Positions 9,170 through 17,379 of a DNA stretch of 48,978 nt are shown in pieces. Made by a program: the position numbers and the translations under genes. The DNA comes from Roseibaca sp. Y0-43. Its GTDB lineage: Bacteria > Pseudomonadota > Alphaproteobacteria > Rhodobacterales > Rhodobacteraceae. Where the stretch lies: positions 1-48,978 of the forward strand of contig NZ_JAFMPR010000012.1 in the NCBI RefSeq assembly GCF_020667835.1, given 5' to 3'. The first letter of the stretch is position 1; every line of letters begins with the position of its first letter. The notes under the pieces were generated by a model that did no database searches, was not told the origin of the DNA, and was given only the letters and a program-made list of their open reading frames with translations.

Positions 9170-9568
9170 ATGCCCATGGTTGCGATCACCCGTCTCAGAC
9201 CTGCCGAAGCGATTGACGTGGATTGCTCGGTCGTCGCGGCATTGTTCTGCGCGCACGGCCCGCTGAAGGCAGAAGACATGCTGATGGACCATGTCGCGGA
9301 CCTGACAGACCGCATCGGTTTTCTGGACGATTCCGTGCAAAACCTTGGGTTGGGTCCGACGCTTGTGCGGGCCTCGGCGGAATTGCAGGATCTGGCCTTG
9401 CTGGCCAGCGGCATCGGGCTGACATCGCTGGCGACTGCGCTTCAGGCAAGCTCTGACGCGGCGCGCGCCGATAATCGGACCGCCCTGCCCGCACTGTGGG
9501 ATCGGGTAAAGCGCATTGGCGATCAATCGCTTGTCCTGCTGTGGGACATTCCGCAATTGCGCATGTGA
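9170..9568 (+). CDS. Hypothetical protein, helical
   Basis: A 132-residue protein with no family I recognise. It begins with alternating hydrophobic residues, then contains D-H-V-A-D-L-T-D-R-I-G-F-L-D-D-S and long alanine- and leucine-rich amphipathic stretches, suggesting a mostly helical cytosolic protein. Two in-frame ATG codons, at 9170 and 9176, share an upstream GGATAAAGG and both are plausible. Codon use matches the neighbouring chromosome. It lies between the SulP gene, transcribed away from it, and the aminopeptidase downstream on the same strand, with a 90-base gap, so it may have its own promoter in the 240 bases upstream, where I see no other feature. Confidence 0.6.
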   Translation: MPMVAITRLRPAEAIDVDCSVVAALFCAHGPLKAEDMLMDHVADLTDRIGFLDDSVQNLGLGPTLVRASAELQDLALLASGIGLTSLATALQASSDAARADNRTALPALWDRVKRIGDQSLVLLWDIPQLRM

Positions 9569-9658
9569 CCGGTCCCCTCTGCCAGGCCGAAAAAGCCGCT
9601 GCACTTCCCGCTTTCGCTGCGCTAGTCTTTGTCCGACACAACGGAAGGACAATCCCGC

Positions 9659-11059
9659 ATGAGCAGCTTGCCCCCCTACAGCTTTGCCCCGGACACGGAC
9701 AGCGCGATCGACCTTTACCTGGTCGCCTCCGAAGCACTTGACGCATGGCTGGCCGGGCAACCCGACCGGCTGCAATCCTGGCTGCGGGCCACGGGCTTTG
9801 CCGCGAAACCGGCAGAGATTGCCCTTGTCCCCGACGGGAACGGTGCTGTCGCCTGCGCCATTGTGGGGCATGGATCAGAGCGTGACCGCCAGCGCGGGCG
9901 CTTCCTGCTGGGCGCGGCGCGGGCGCGCCTGCCACTCGCGACCTACCGCCTGCGTCACAGCCTGCCCCCGGAAGAGCTGGCCGAAAGCGCCCTTGGATGG
10001 TTGCTTGCGGCCTATTCCTACAGGTCCGGCACATCTGCACTCAAGGACAAGCTGCCAAGCCTTGTTGCGCCAGACGACGTGGATGCCGCGCAGCTTCAGA
10101 TCATCGCGCAGGCAGAGGCGCTGACCCGCGATCTTATCAACACGCCCGCCAACCAGATGGGCCCGCAAGAGCTGGAAGAGGCGACCCGCGCCCTGGCCGC
10201 CAGATTCGGCGCTGATCTGACCGTCATCGCGGGCGACACGCTTCTGGCCCAGAACCTGCCGTTGATCCACACGGTCGGGCGCGCATCTGACCGCCCGCCA
10301 CGGCTGCTGGACCTGCGCTGGGGCGAAACCGGGCCGAAGCTGACTCTGGTGGGCAAGGGCGTCTGCTTCGACACGGGCGGGCTGAACCTGAAACCCGGTG
10401 CCTCGATGGGGTTGATGAAGAAAGACATGGGCGGCGCGGCCACGGTTCTGGGGCTGGCGCAGATGGTCATGGCCTCTGGCTGGGACGTGCGGTTGCGTGT
10501 GCTGATCCCGGCGGTGGAAAACGCGGTCGCGGGCAACGCCATGCGCCCCGGCGACGTGCTGACCTCGCGCAAGGGGCTGACGGTCGAGGTGAACAACACT
10601 GACGCCGAGGGCCGCCTTGTTCTGGCCGACGCGCTGGCGCTTGCCTGCGAAGAGACGCCCGACGCGCTGATCTGCATGGCCACCCTGACCGGGGCCGCGC
10701 GGGTTGCCCTTGGGGCCGATATCGCGCCCTTCTACACCCATGATGACGCGCTGGCGGATGCGCTGGCCCAAGCCAGCCGCCGCGTGCGCGACCCGCTCTG
10801 GCGGATGCCGCTACATCCGGCGTATCAGTCCCAGATCGAACCGGGCATTGCCGATCTGGACAATGCGCCCTCTGGCGGGATGGCAGGGTCCATCACGGCC
10901 GCGCTGTTTCTGGACCGTTTCGTCGAGGGCGTGCCGCGCTTTGCCCATTTCGACATCTACGGCCACCAGCCCAGCGCCGCGCCCGCCCGCCCCAAGGGCG
11001 GCGTCGGCCAAGGCGCGCGCGCGCTGTTCGCGGCGCTGCCGGGCGTGTTGTCCCTGTGA
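9659..11059 (+). CDS. Leucyl aminopeptidase family (M17) protein
   Basis: A cytosolic metallo-aminopeptidase of 466 residues. The C-terminal catalytic domain shows the two-metal M17 signatures: G-K-G-V-C-F-D-T-G-G-L-N-L-K-P near residue 232, K-K-D-M-G-G-A-A, and N-T-D-A-E-G-R-L-V-L-A-D-A-L near residue 313. The N-terminal domain is shorter and more divergent than in PepA, as in the PepB-like/alphaproteobacterial subgroup. It releases N-terminal residues from peptides during turnover. The stop codon overlaps the GTG start of the NlpC/P60 gene, so the two are translationally coupled, linking cytosolic peptide turnover with cell-wall peptide cleavage. Confidence 0.9.
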   Translation: MSSLPPYSFAPDTDSAIDLYLVASEALDAWLAGQPDRLQSWLRATGFAAKPAEIALVPDGNGAVACAIVGHGSERDRQRGRFLLGAARARLPLATYRLRHSLPPEELAESALGWLLAAYSYRSGTSALKDKLPSLVAPDDVDAAQLQIIAQAEALTRDLINTPANQMGPQELEEATRALAARFGADLTVIAGDTLLAQNLPLIHTVGRASDRPPRLLDLRWGETGPKLTLVGKGVCFDTGGLNLKPGASMGLMKKDMGGAATVLGLAQMVMASGWDVRLRVLIPAVENAVAGNAMRPGDVLTSRKGLTVEVNNTDAEGRLVLADALALACEETPDALICMATLTGAARVALGADIAPFYTHDDALADALAQASRRVRDPLWRMPLHPAYQSQIEPGIADLDNAPSGGMAGSITAALFLDRFVEGVPRFAHFDIYGHQPSAAPARPKGGVGQGARALFAALPGVLSL

Positions 11060-11883
11060 GCGACCCGCGCATCACGCCTTTCTCGGGCCGGGTGGCGCAT
11101 GACAGCCTGAGCGGCCAGGTCGACGCGCCTGCCTTCACATCCGGGCAGGCGGCAAGCATTACGGCACCCATCGTAGATCTGTTGCGCCGCCCCGGCGGAC
11201 CACGCGACCGCCAGCTTTTGCGCGGCGCGCAGGTGCTGGAACTTGATCGCGCGGGGGCCATGTCCTTTGTGCTGTGGGACGGCTACTGCGGCTGGGTGGA
11301 CCAGCACGCGCTTGGCGCGGCACAAAAGCCGACGCATTGGGTGCACGCGCCGGCCACGCATCTCTACACCGCGCCAGACCTGAAAAGCCCGGAAACCGCC
11401 AGCCTGTCGCTTGGTGCGCGGCTGCGAATCAGCGGCGAAACCGGTGCTTTCCTGCACACCGATTGCGGCCATTTCGTGCCGCGCCAGCATGTCGCCCCCT
11501 GCACGGATCACGCCCCGGACCCGGTGAGCGTTGCCGAATCCCTGCTGGGCACACCCTATCTGTGGGGCGGCAACAGCCGTGCCGGGATAGACTGCTCGGG
11601 GCTTGTGCAGATCGCGCTTCACGCGGCGGGGCGGGCCTGCCCTGCCGATAGCGACCTGCAAGAACACGCCTTCGCGCCCCATGGCTTGCCCCCCGGCAGC
11701 GCGGCCAAGCGGGGCGATCTGTTGTTCTGGCGCGGTCATGTGGCCTGGGTGACGGACCCCGAAACCATTCTGCACGCGAATGCCTTCACCATGTCCGTGG
11801 CCTATGAGGGGCGAGAGGAGGCCATCGCCCGCATCGCGCCCGAAAGCCCCGTAACATCACATATCCGCTTGCCTGCCCCATAG
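11056..11883 (+). CDS. NlpC/P60 family C40 peptidase with SH3-like domains
   Basis: A 275-residue peptidase. The first 150 residues form two bacterial SH3-like segments, and the C-terminal domain is NlpC/P60 with its catalytic triad: Cys180 in G-I-D-C-S-G-L-V, His228 in W-R-G-H-V-A-W-V and His240 in I-L-H-A-N. Members cut gamma-D-Glu-diaminopimelate bonds in peptidoglycan peptides. No signal peptide is visible, which with the coupling to a cytosolic aminopeptidase suggests recycling of muropeptides in the cytoplasm, in the manner of YkfABC-type systems. The start is a GTG overlapping the preceding TGA (GTGA), chosen because no better start exists before the conserved region. Confidence 0.87.
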   Translation: MSDPRITPFSGRVAHDSLSGQVDAPAFTSGQAASITAPIVDLLRRPGGPRDRQLLRGAQVLELDRAGAMSFVLWDGYCGWVDQHALGAAQKPTHWVHAPATHLYTAPDLKSPETASLSLGARLRISGETGAFLHTDCGHFVPRQHVAPCTDHAPDPVSVAESLLGTPYLWGGNSRAGIDCSGLVQIALHAAGRACPADSDLQEHAFAPHGLPPGSAAKRGDLLFWRGHVAWVTDPETILHANAFTMSVAYEGREEAIARIAPESPVTSHIRLPAP

Positions 11884-11922
11884 CGTGCTCCTGCACCATA
11901 TGAGCATGGCAAGTCTGCGCCA

Positions 11923-14355
11923 TCAGCCCTTGCGCGGCTTAGCCCGCAAGGTGGGATCGGCTTGCAGCGGGTCTTCGGGCCAAGGGTGCTTTGGGTATTG
12001 GCCGCGCATATCCTTGCGCACATCGGCATAGCTGGTGGCCCAGAAACCGGGCAGATCGGTCGTGACCTGCACAGGTCGGCGCGCGGGTGACAGCAGCACC
12101 AACCGCAAGGGCAGCCGCTTTGGCCCGACGGTCGGGTGCACAGCCTGCCCGAACAGTTCCTGCAACCGAAGCTGCACCTCTGGCGCGTCGCCCGAGTAGT
12201 CGATGGGCACACGGTTGCCCAAGGGGGTGACGAAGTGCGCAGGCGCTTGGGTGTCGAGCATCTGCATCTGTTCCCAGTCCAGCCGCGCGCGCAGCGCGGG
12301 CAACAGGTCGAGCGCGCGCAAATCCTCGGCGCTGCGCACGCCGTTCAGATGAGGGCCAAGCCAGTCTTCCAGCCCGTCCAGCAGCGCCGCGTCGCGCATA
12401 TCGGGCAAATCCGCCCCCTGCGCGCGCAACAGTTCCACCCGCGCGATGAAGCGGCGCACGGCATCACTCAGCGGCAGGCCAAGATCGCGCAACCCGTCGC
12501 AGGCGGCACCGATCAGCGCGGTCGCATCCGGGTCACGCCAATGCCGTTCGGCCAGCACCAGCGCGCCAAAACACTCGCGTTCACGCGCCAGAATGCGGCG
12601 TTCGCGCTTTGACCATTCGCAGATGCGCTGCCAATGAAACCGGTCGCCATACAGGCCGCGCAACGCGCTTTCCGAAATCGGGACCGCTTGACGAATGCGT
12701 GCCTCGCGCGGGTCGCCGTCCGTGTCGGTCACGACCAGCAGACGGGTCTGCGCCAGCGGGTCGCCCTCTGGCAGCACAGCACCCTTGCCGCCTGACAGAA
12801 CGAAGCGGGGCGCATCGCCCTTGCGGCGCAGCCCGATGCGGTCGGGATAGGCCAGCGCCGCCATCTCGGCCGCCGACACCCCCGTGCCACCCTCCGCCTG
12901 CCGGGCGATCCGGCGCTGGACATCGCGCGCACGCTCCAGCGTGGGGCGGTGCAGGTCATAAGGGTGGCGCGCCTGAAATGCCTTCGGGTCGCGCACCGCC
13001 TCCAGCCGCATGGTCAGGTCCACGGGCGCGCCGCGCAGCACATCGCCTTCGGACAAAAGCGCGGCCAAGGGGGCGGCATCGCGCCCTGCAAGCAGCACCA
13101 TATGGGCAAGGCGCGGGTGCAGCGGATAGGCCACCATCGCGCGGCCATGCGCGGTGATGCGGCCCGCCGCATCAAGCGCACCCAGATCGACTAGTAGCGC
13201 GCGGGCCTCTGCCAGGGCGGCGTCGGGCGGCGGGGTCAGGAAGCGCAAGTCTTCGTCCCCGCCCCAAGCCGCCAATTCCAGCGCCAGCCCGGCCAGATCG
13301 GCGCGCTCCATCTCTGGCGGGGCGAAGGCGGCGAGCGCGCCCTCTTCCGCGCGCGCCCACAGACGGAAACAGACACCTTCGGCCACACGGCCCGCTCGGC
13401 CCGCCCTTTGTGTTGCTTCGGCGCGGGTCACACGCTCTGTGACAAGCCGCGACATGCCTGTGCCCGGATCGAACCGCGCGCGCCGCGCCAGCCCGCAATC
13501 GACCACGACCCGCACATCTTCGATGGTCAGCGAGGTTTCCGCGATCGCCGTGGCCAGCACGATCTTGCGCGCGGTCCGGTCGGGCGCGATGGCCGCACGC
13601 TGCGCCGCCAAGGGCAAAGCGCCGTATAATGGGCGGATCACGGCCCCCGGCACTTTTCCATCCAGCAGGGCCGCCACGCGACGGATTTCCCCTTCACCGG
13701 GCAGAAAAACCAGCATCGCCCCCTCGGTCTGCGCGGCAGCGTCCATGACCAGCGCGGCGGCGGCATTTTCGAACCGCTCTTCCTTGCGGCGGGGGCGGTC
13801 CAGCCAGCGGGTTTCGACGGCGAATGCACGCCCTTCGGCGGTCAGGATGGGTGCATTGTCCAGAAGCTGCGCGACCGGGGCGGCATCCAGCGTGGCCGAC
13901 ATGACGACCAGTGCCAGATCGGGGCGCAGGGCCGCGCGCACCTCGTAGGCTAGCGCCAAGCCCAGATCAGCATTCAGCGAGCGTTCGTGAAATTCGTCGA
14001 AGATCACCGCGCCTATGCCCGCCAGTTCCGGGTCCGATTGCAGCATCCGCGTCAGGATGCCTTCGGTCACGACCTCTATCCGGGTGCGTTTGGATACGAC
14101 CGCTTCGCCCCGGATACGGTAGCCCACGGTCGCGCCCACGTCTTCGCCCATCAGCCGCGCCATTTGCTCGGCGGCGGCGCGCGCGGCGAGGCGGCGCGGC
14201 TCTAGCATGACGATGCGGCCCGCGATCTGGTCAAGTAGCGCCAAGGGCACGCGCGTGGTCTTGCCCGCGCCCGGCGGCGCTTGCAGCACCGCACGGCCAT
14301 GGGTGGCAAGCGCAGTTTTCAGCTCTGTCAGAATATCGTCGATGGGCAGGCGCAT
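11923..14355 (-). CDS. hrpB: ATP-dependent helicase HrpB
   Basis: An 810-residue DExH-box helicase. Motif I is A-P-P-G-A-G-K-T-T (Lys32), motif II reads D-E-F-H in D-E-F-H-E-R-S-L-N-A-D-L, motif III is S-A-T-L-D, and motif VI is Q-R-A-G-R-A-G-R. The remaining C-terminal half carries the HA2 and HrpB-specific domain. HrpB proteins are RNA-helicase-like and non-essential, with poorly defined substrates. The ATG at 14355 is preferred because M-R-L-P-I-D-D-I-L is the usual start of the family; longer frames run across the divergent promoter region towards the FAD monooxygenase gene. Confidence 0.92.
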   Translation of the reverse strand: MRLPIDDILTELKTALATHGRAVLQAPPGAGKTTRVPLALLDQIAGRIVMLEPRRLAARAAAEQMARLMGEDVGATVGYRIRGEAVVSKRTRIEVVTEGILTRMLQSDPELAGIGAVIFDEFHERSLNADLGLALAYEVRAALRPDLALVVMSATLDAAPVAQLLDNAPILTAEGRAFAVETRWLDRPRRKEERFENAAAALVMDAAAQTEGAMLVFLPGEGEIRRVAALLDGKVPGAVIRPLYGALPLAAQRAAIAPDRTARKIVLATAIAETSLTIEDVRVVVDCGLARRARFDPGTGMSRLVTERVTRAEATQRAGRAGRVAEGVCFRLWARAEEGALAAFAPPEMERADLAGLALELAAWGGDEDLRFLTPPPDAALAEARALLVDLGALDAAGRITAHGRAMVAYPLHPRLAHMVLLAGRDAAPLAALLSEGDVLRGAPVDLTMRLEAVRDPKAFQARHPYDLHRPTLERARDVQRRIARQAEGGTGVSAAEMAALAYPDRIGLRRKGDAPRFVLSGGKGAVLPEGDPLAQTRLLVVTDTDGDPREARIRQAVPISESALRGLYGDRFHWQRICEWSKRERRILARERECFGALVLAERHWRDPDATALIGAACDGLRDLGLPLSDAVRRFIARVELLRAQGADLPDMRDAALLDGLEDWLGPHLNGVRSAEDLRALDLLPALRARLDWEQMQMLDTQAPAHFVTPLGNRVPIDYSGDAPEVQLRLQELFGQAVHPTVGPKRLPLRLVLLSPARRPVQVTTDLPGFWATSYADVRKDMRGQYPKHPWPEDPLQADPTLRAKPRKG

Positions 14356-14501
14356 GGGCGCGGTTATGCCCGCGCCGCGCAGCGCAATCAATGAGGCTAA
14401 GGCCCGTGGCGGCCCCGGCGCGTCTTGATCTGGATCATCGCATAGCGGGGAAACCCGCACTTTTCTTGCGGCCAACGGTATAGCGCAGGGGGAAATGGCA
14501 G

Positions 14502-16124
14502 ATGAGCAAGAGTTTTGACCTGCCGCTTTACCCCTATGCGCGCCATGCCGACCAGGACCAGGATCAGGACAGACCGGCACGCCACCCCGTGGTGATTGTC
14601 GGCGCTGGGCCGGTCGGGCTGGCAGCGGCGATAGACCTTGCCCTGCACGAGGTGCCCGTGCTGGTGCTGGATGACAATGACCGCGTCAGCACAGGATCGC
14701 GCGCGATCTGCTTTTCCCAGCGCACGTTGCAGATTCTGGACCGACTGGGCTGCGGGCAGGCGGCCGACATGGGCGTGACATGGAACACGGGCCGCGTGTT
14801 TCATGGCGCGGGTGAAGTCTGCGGCTTTACCGTTCTGGACGAAGACAGCCACAAGCACCCAGCCTTCGTGAACCTGCAACAATACCAGTTGGAACATATC
14901 CTTGTGCAACGCGCGCAGGCGCTGGCGGCGCAAGGGGGACCCCTGCAAATTCGGGGGCGCAACCGGGTCGAAGCCATCGGCACCCATGATGACCATGTGC
15001 GGCTCAGCGTCTCGACGCCCGAGGGCGATTACGAGGTGCACGCGGATTGGCTGCTGGCCTGTGACGGGGCGAATTCGCCCACCCGTCGGATGATGGGTCT
15101 GGATTTCGTGGGCCGCGCGTTTGAGGACAACTTCCTAATCGCCGATGTCGTCATGCAGGCCGATTTCCCGACCGAGCGGCATTTCTGGTTCGACCCGCCT
15201 TTCAACCCCGGCCAATCGGCCATGCTGCACCGGCAACCGGGCGACCTGTGGCGCATCGACCTGCAACTGGGCCGCGACATTGATCCGGAGGTCGAGAAAC
15301 GCCCCGAGCGCGTGATCCCGCGCCTGAAAGCAATGCTGGGGCCGGACAAGGATTTCGCGCTGGAATGGGTGTCGATCTACAAGTTCCAGTGCCGCCGGAT
15401 GGAACGGTTCCGCAGCGGCCGGGTGATCTTTGCAGGCGACAGCGCGCATCAGGTCAGCCCGTTCGGCGCTCGTGGGGCCAATTCGGGCATTCAGGATGCC
15501 GATAACCTTTGCTGGAAACTGGCCGCTGTTGTGAAGGGCCACGCACCAGAGGCGCTTCTGGACAGTTACGAATTCGAACGCGTCTATGCAGCGGATGAGA
15601 ATATCCTGAGCGCGACGCGGGAAACCGAGTTCATCACGCCCTCGACACAGGCCAGCAAACTGTTTCGCGACGCGGTTCTGGCATTGGCCGAAACGCAGGA
15701 TTTCGCGCGCCCTATGGTCAATTCAGGCCGTCTGTCACGGCCCACCAGCTATGACGAATCCACGCTGACCAGCCCAGACGCCGACGGGCTGCCCGACATC
15801 ACCCGCCCCGGTGCGCCCATACCGGATGCACCTGTGCCGGGTGGCTGGCTGTTGGATCAGACCGGCGGCGATTTTTGTCTGCTGTGGGTGAATGGCGCGC
15901 CGCCGCCGGACCTGCCGCAGCTCGCCCTGCCGCTGCGCGTGGTGCATATTGACCCGGTTCAGGCCCCGCTCGTGGCGCAGCGCTATCTGGGCGACGCAGC
16001 CCGCGCGGCCTATCTGCTGCGGCCCGATCAACATGTCGCCGCCCGCTGGCGCGCCCCCGAAACCAAGCCGCTGATCGCCGCGCTTGCGCGTGCGCTGTCC
16101 CAGCCAGAGGCCGCCCATGTCTGA
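14502..16124 (+). CDS. FAD-dependent aromatic-type monooxygenase
   Basis: A 540-residue group A flavoprotein monooxygenase (PheA/TfdB/MhpA type). It has the FAD-binding G-A-G-P-V-G-L (residues 34-40) and the second FAD motif G-D-S-A-H-Q-V-S-P-F-G-A-R-G (near residue 313), while the last 110 residues form the thioredoxin-like C-terminal domain typical of phenol hydroxylase relatives. It hydroxylates an aromatic ring using NAD(P)H and O2; the substrate is not known. GGGGGA ahead of the ATG supports the start. The stop is overlapped by the DUF2783 gene, a pairing I know from other Rhodobacteraceae, which suggests the small protein assists this enzyme. Confidence 0.85.
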   Translation: MSKSFDLPLYPYARHADQDQDQDRPARHPVVIVGAGPVGLAAAIDLALHEVPVLVLDDNDRVSTGSRAICFSQRTLQILDRLGCGQAADMGVTWNTGRVFHGAGEVCGFTVLDEDSHKHPAFVNLQQYQLEHILVQRAQALAAQGGPLQIRGRNRVEAIGTHDDHVRLSVSTPEGDYEVHADWLLACDGANSPTRRMMGLDFVGRAFEDNFLIADVVMQADFPTERHFWFDPPFNPGQSAMLHRQPGDLWRIDLQLGRDIDPEVEKRPERVIPRLKAMLGPDKDFALEWVSIYKFQCRRMERFRSGRVIFAGDSAHQVSPFGARGANSGIQDADNLCWKLAAVVKGHAPEALLDSYEFERVYAADENILSATRETEFITPSTQASKLFRDAVLALAETQDFARPMVNSGRLSRPTSYDESTLTSPDADGLPDITRPGAPIPDAPVPGGWLLDQTGGDFCLLWVNGAPPPDLPQLALPLRVVHIDPVQAPLVAQRYLGDAARAAYLLRPDQHVAARWRAPETKPLIAALARALSQPEAAHV

Positions 16125-16320
16125 GCTTATCCTGCATCGCAACCTGGACGATCCCGACGGGGTCTATGCCGATCTTGTCGCCGCGCATGATGGGCTAAGC
16201 AAGGCCGAGAGCGACGCGCTGACCGCGCGGCTGGTCTTGATCCTGGTGAACCATATCGGGTCACGTGATGTGCTGAATGCAGCACTTCAGGCTGCCAACA
16301 AAGCAGGCACGCTGGAGTGA
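16117..16320 (+). CDS. DUF2783 domain protein
   Basis: A 67-residue soluble protein beginning M-S-E-L-I-L-H-R-N-L and ending in N-K-A-G-T-L-E, the DUF2783 pattern. The ATG at 16117 is inside the end of the monooxygenase gene, so expression is probably coupled. Function is unknown; the steady pairing with this class of FAD monooxygenase suggests a small accessory or subunit. Nothing marks it as exported. Confidence 0.8.
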   Translation: MSELILHRNLDDPDGVYADLVAAHDGLSKAESDALTARLVLILVNHIGSRDVLNAALQAANKAGTLE

Positions 16321-16473
16321 TCCTTGCGACGGCGCGCCTGAAATGCCCAATCGTGATGGGACCACGCCACGCTTTTGCCTTAATGTCGTCGTCAAACCGC
16401 TTGAATAGCTGTTAATAAGTTCTCAAAACGGAAACAATGCTCCGTTCTGGCAGACAGCGAGGCGCGCACCGGC
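16321..16473. promoter_or_regulatory. Probable promoter region of the polysaccharide/PKS/NRPS operon
   Basis: This 153-base gap is the only sizeable non-coding space before eight tightly linked genes, so the operon promoter must lie here or further upstream. It contains an AT-rich island (about 16395-16435, including TGTTAATAAG) that stands out from the GC-rich surroundings. I see no convincing -35/-10 pair and no clear operator, so only the region is called. Confidence 0.35.
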
Positions 16474-17364
16474 ATGGTGGACACGACACGGCTAGAAAAA
16501 CTGTTGGGCCGCGCGCCCGATCCGGTCGCGAAGCGGCCCGGCTCTGCGTCGGTTCCGGCCACGCGCAGCATGGCGCTGTCGGGCCATCGGGACATGCGCC
16601 GCGAAGGGGCCGCGCGTGCCCTGTCGCCGCAACGCTTGGTGCAGGTCGAAGCGCAATGGGACAGCCTGCCGGGCTTTCGGCGCAACCCCAAGCCCGACGC
16701 CGCGATCAGCCAGTTCAACAAGCAAGCCCGCGCGCCCGAGATCATCGCGATGTTCGACGTGTTGCGCACGCAACTGGCACAGACCTTCGCCGAGCGCCGC
16801 GTGCGGACCTTGGCGATCACCGCGCCGCTTGGCGGCTGTGGCACCAGCTTCGTGACCGCGGGGCTGCTGGCCAGCTTTGCCCGGCGCAACGAACAGCGTG
16901 TGCTAGCGCTGGACCTGAACCTGGCCGCCCCGGCGCTGCACCGGTATTTCGAGCTTGAGACCCCCGGCCCGATGGATCGCCTGATCTCTGGCGCGGCCAG
17001 CCCGCATGAGCATCTGGTCAAGATCACCAGCCGCGTGGCCGTGGGCCTTGGCGCCGCAAGCACCACGCCGGACCTGCTGACCCAATCCATCTCGGCCCAT
17101 GAACTGGCAGAAATGCTGGATGAGCTGACCGTCGAATTCGCGCCCGAACTTGTCATCTGCGACCTGCCGCCCTTGCTGGAAGGGGACGCCGCCATGACGA
17201 TCCTGCCGCAAATGGGGGCAACGCTTCTGGTGGCCGACAGCACCAGCACGACCGCCGCCGAGATCACGCAATGCGAGCGGCTCTTGGCCGAAAAGAGCGA
17301 TTTTCTGGGTGTGATCCTGAACCAGACCACCGGGGCCGTGCGCGGCTTCGGCAAGCGCAGTTAG
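16474..17364 (+). CDS. BY-kinase/CpsD-like ATPase with altered Walker A
   Basis: A 296-residue protein of the CpsD/CapB/MinD-like P-loop family that regulates polysaccharide assembly in partnership with Wzz proteins. The fold is clear: R-T-Q-L-A-Q-T-F before strand 1, a P-loop region (residues 117-126), Walker A' aspartate Asp147 in L-A-L-D-L-N and Walker B Asp230 in L-V-I-C-D-L-P-P. However the P-loop reads L-G-G-C-G-T-S, with Thr124 where the catalytic lysine should be, and the C-terminus lacks the tyrosine cluster of autophosphorylating kinases. It is therefore likely a nucleotide-binding or structural partner rather than a classical tyrosine kinase. It heads the operon with 15 bases to wzz. 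GAGG lies some 13 bases before the start. Confidence 0.75.
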   Translation: MVDTTRLEKLLGRAPDPVAKRPGSASVPATRSMALSGHRDMRREGAARALSPQRLVQVEAQWDSLPGFRRNPKPDAAISQFNKQARAPEIIAMFDVLRTQLAQTFAERRVRTLAITAPLGGCGTSFVTAGLLASFARRNEQRVLALDLNLAAPALHRYFELETPGPMDRLISGAASPHEHLVKITSRVAVGLGAASTTPDLLTQSISAHELAEMLDELTVEFAPELVICDLPPLLEGDAAMTILPQMGATLLVADSTSTTAAEITQCERLLAEKSDFLGVILNQTTGAVRGFGKRS

Positions 17365-17379
17365 CGAGCGGAGCAAGCG

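Noticed and set aside
7202-9568. A long plus-strand frame across the SulP gene
   Set aside because: The first two thirds are Arg/Gln/His-rich shadow sequence opposite the SulP gene. Only the last 132 codons, with their own start and ribosome-binding site, are called.
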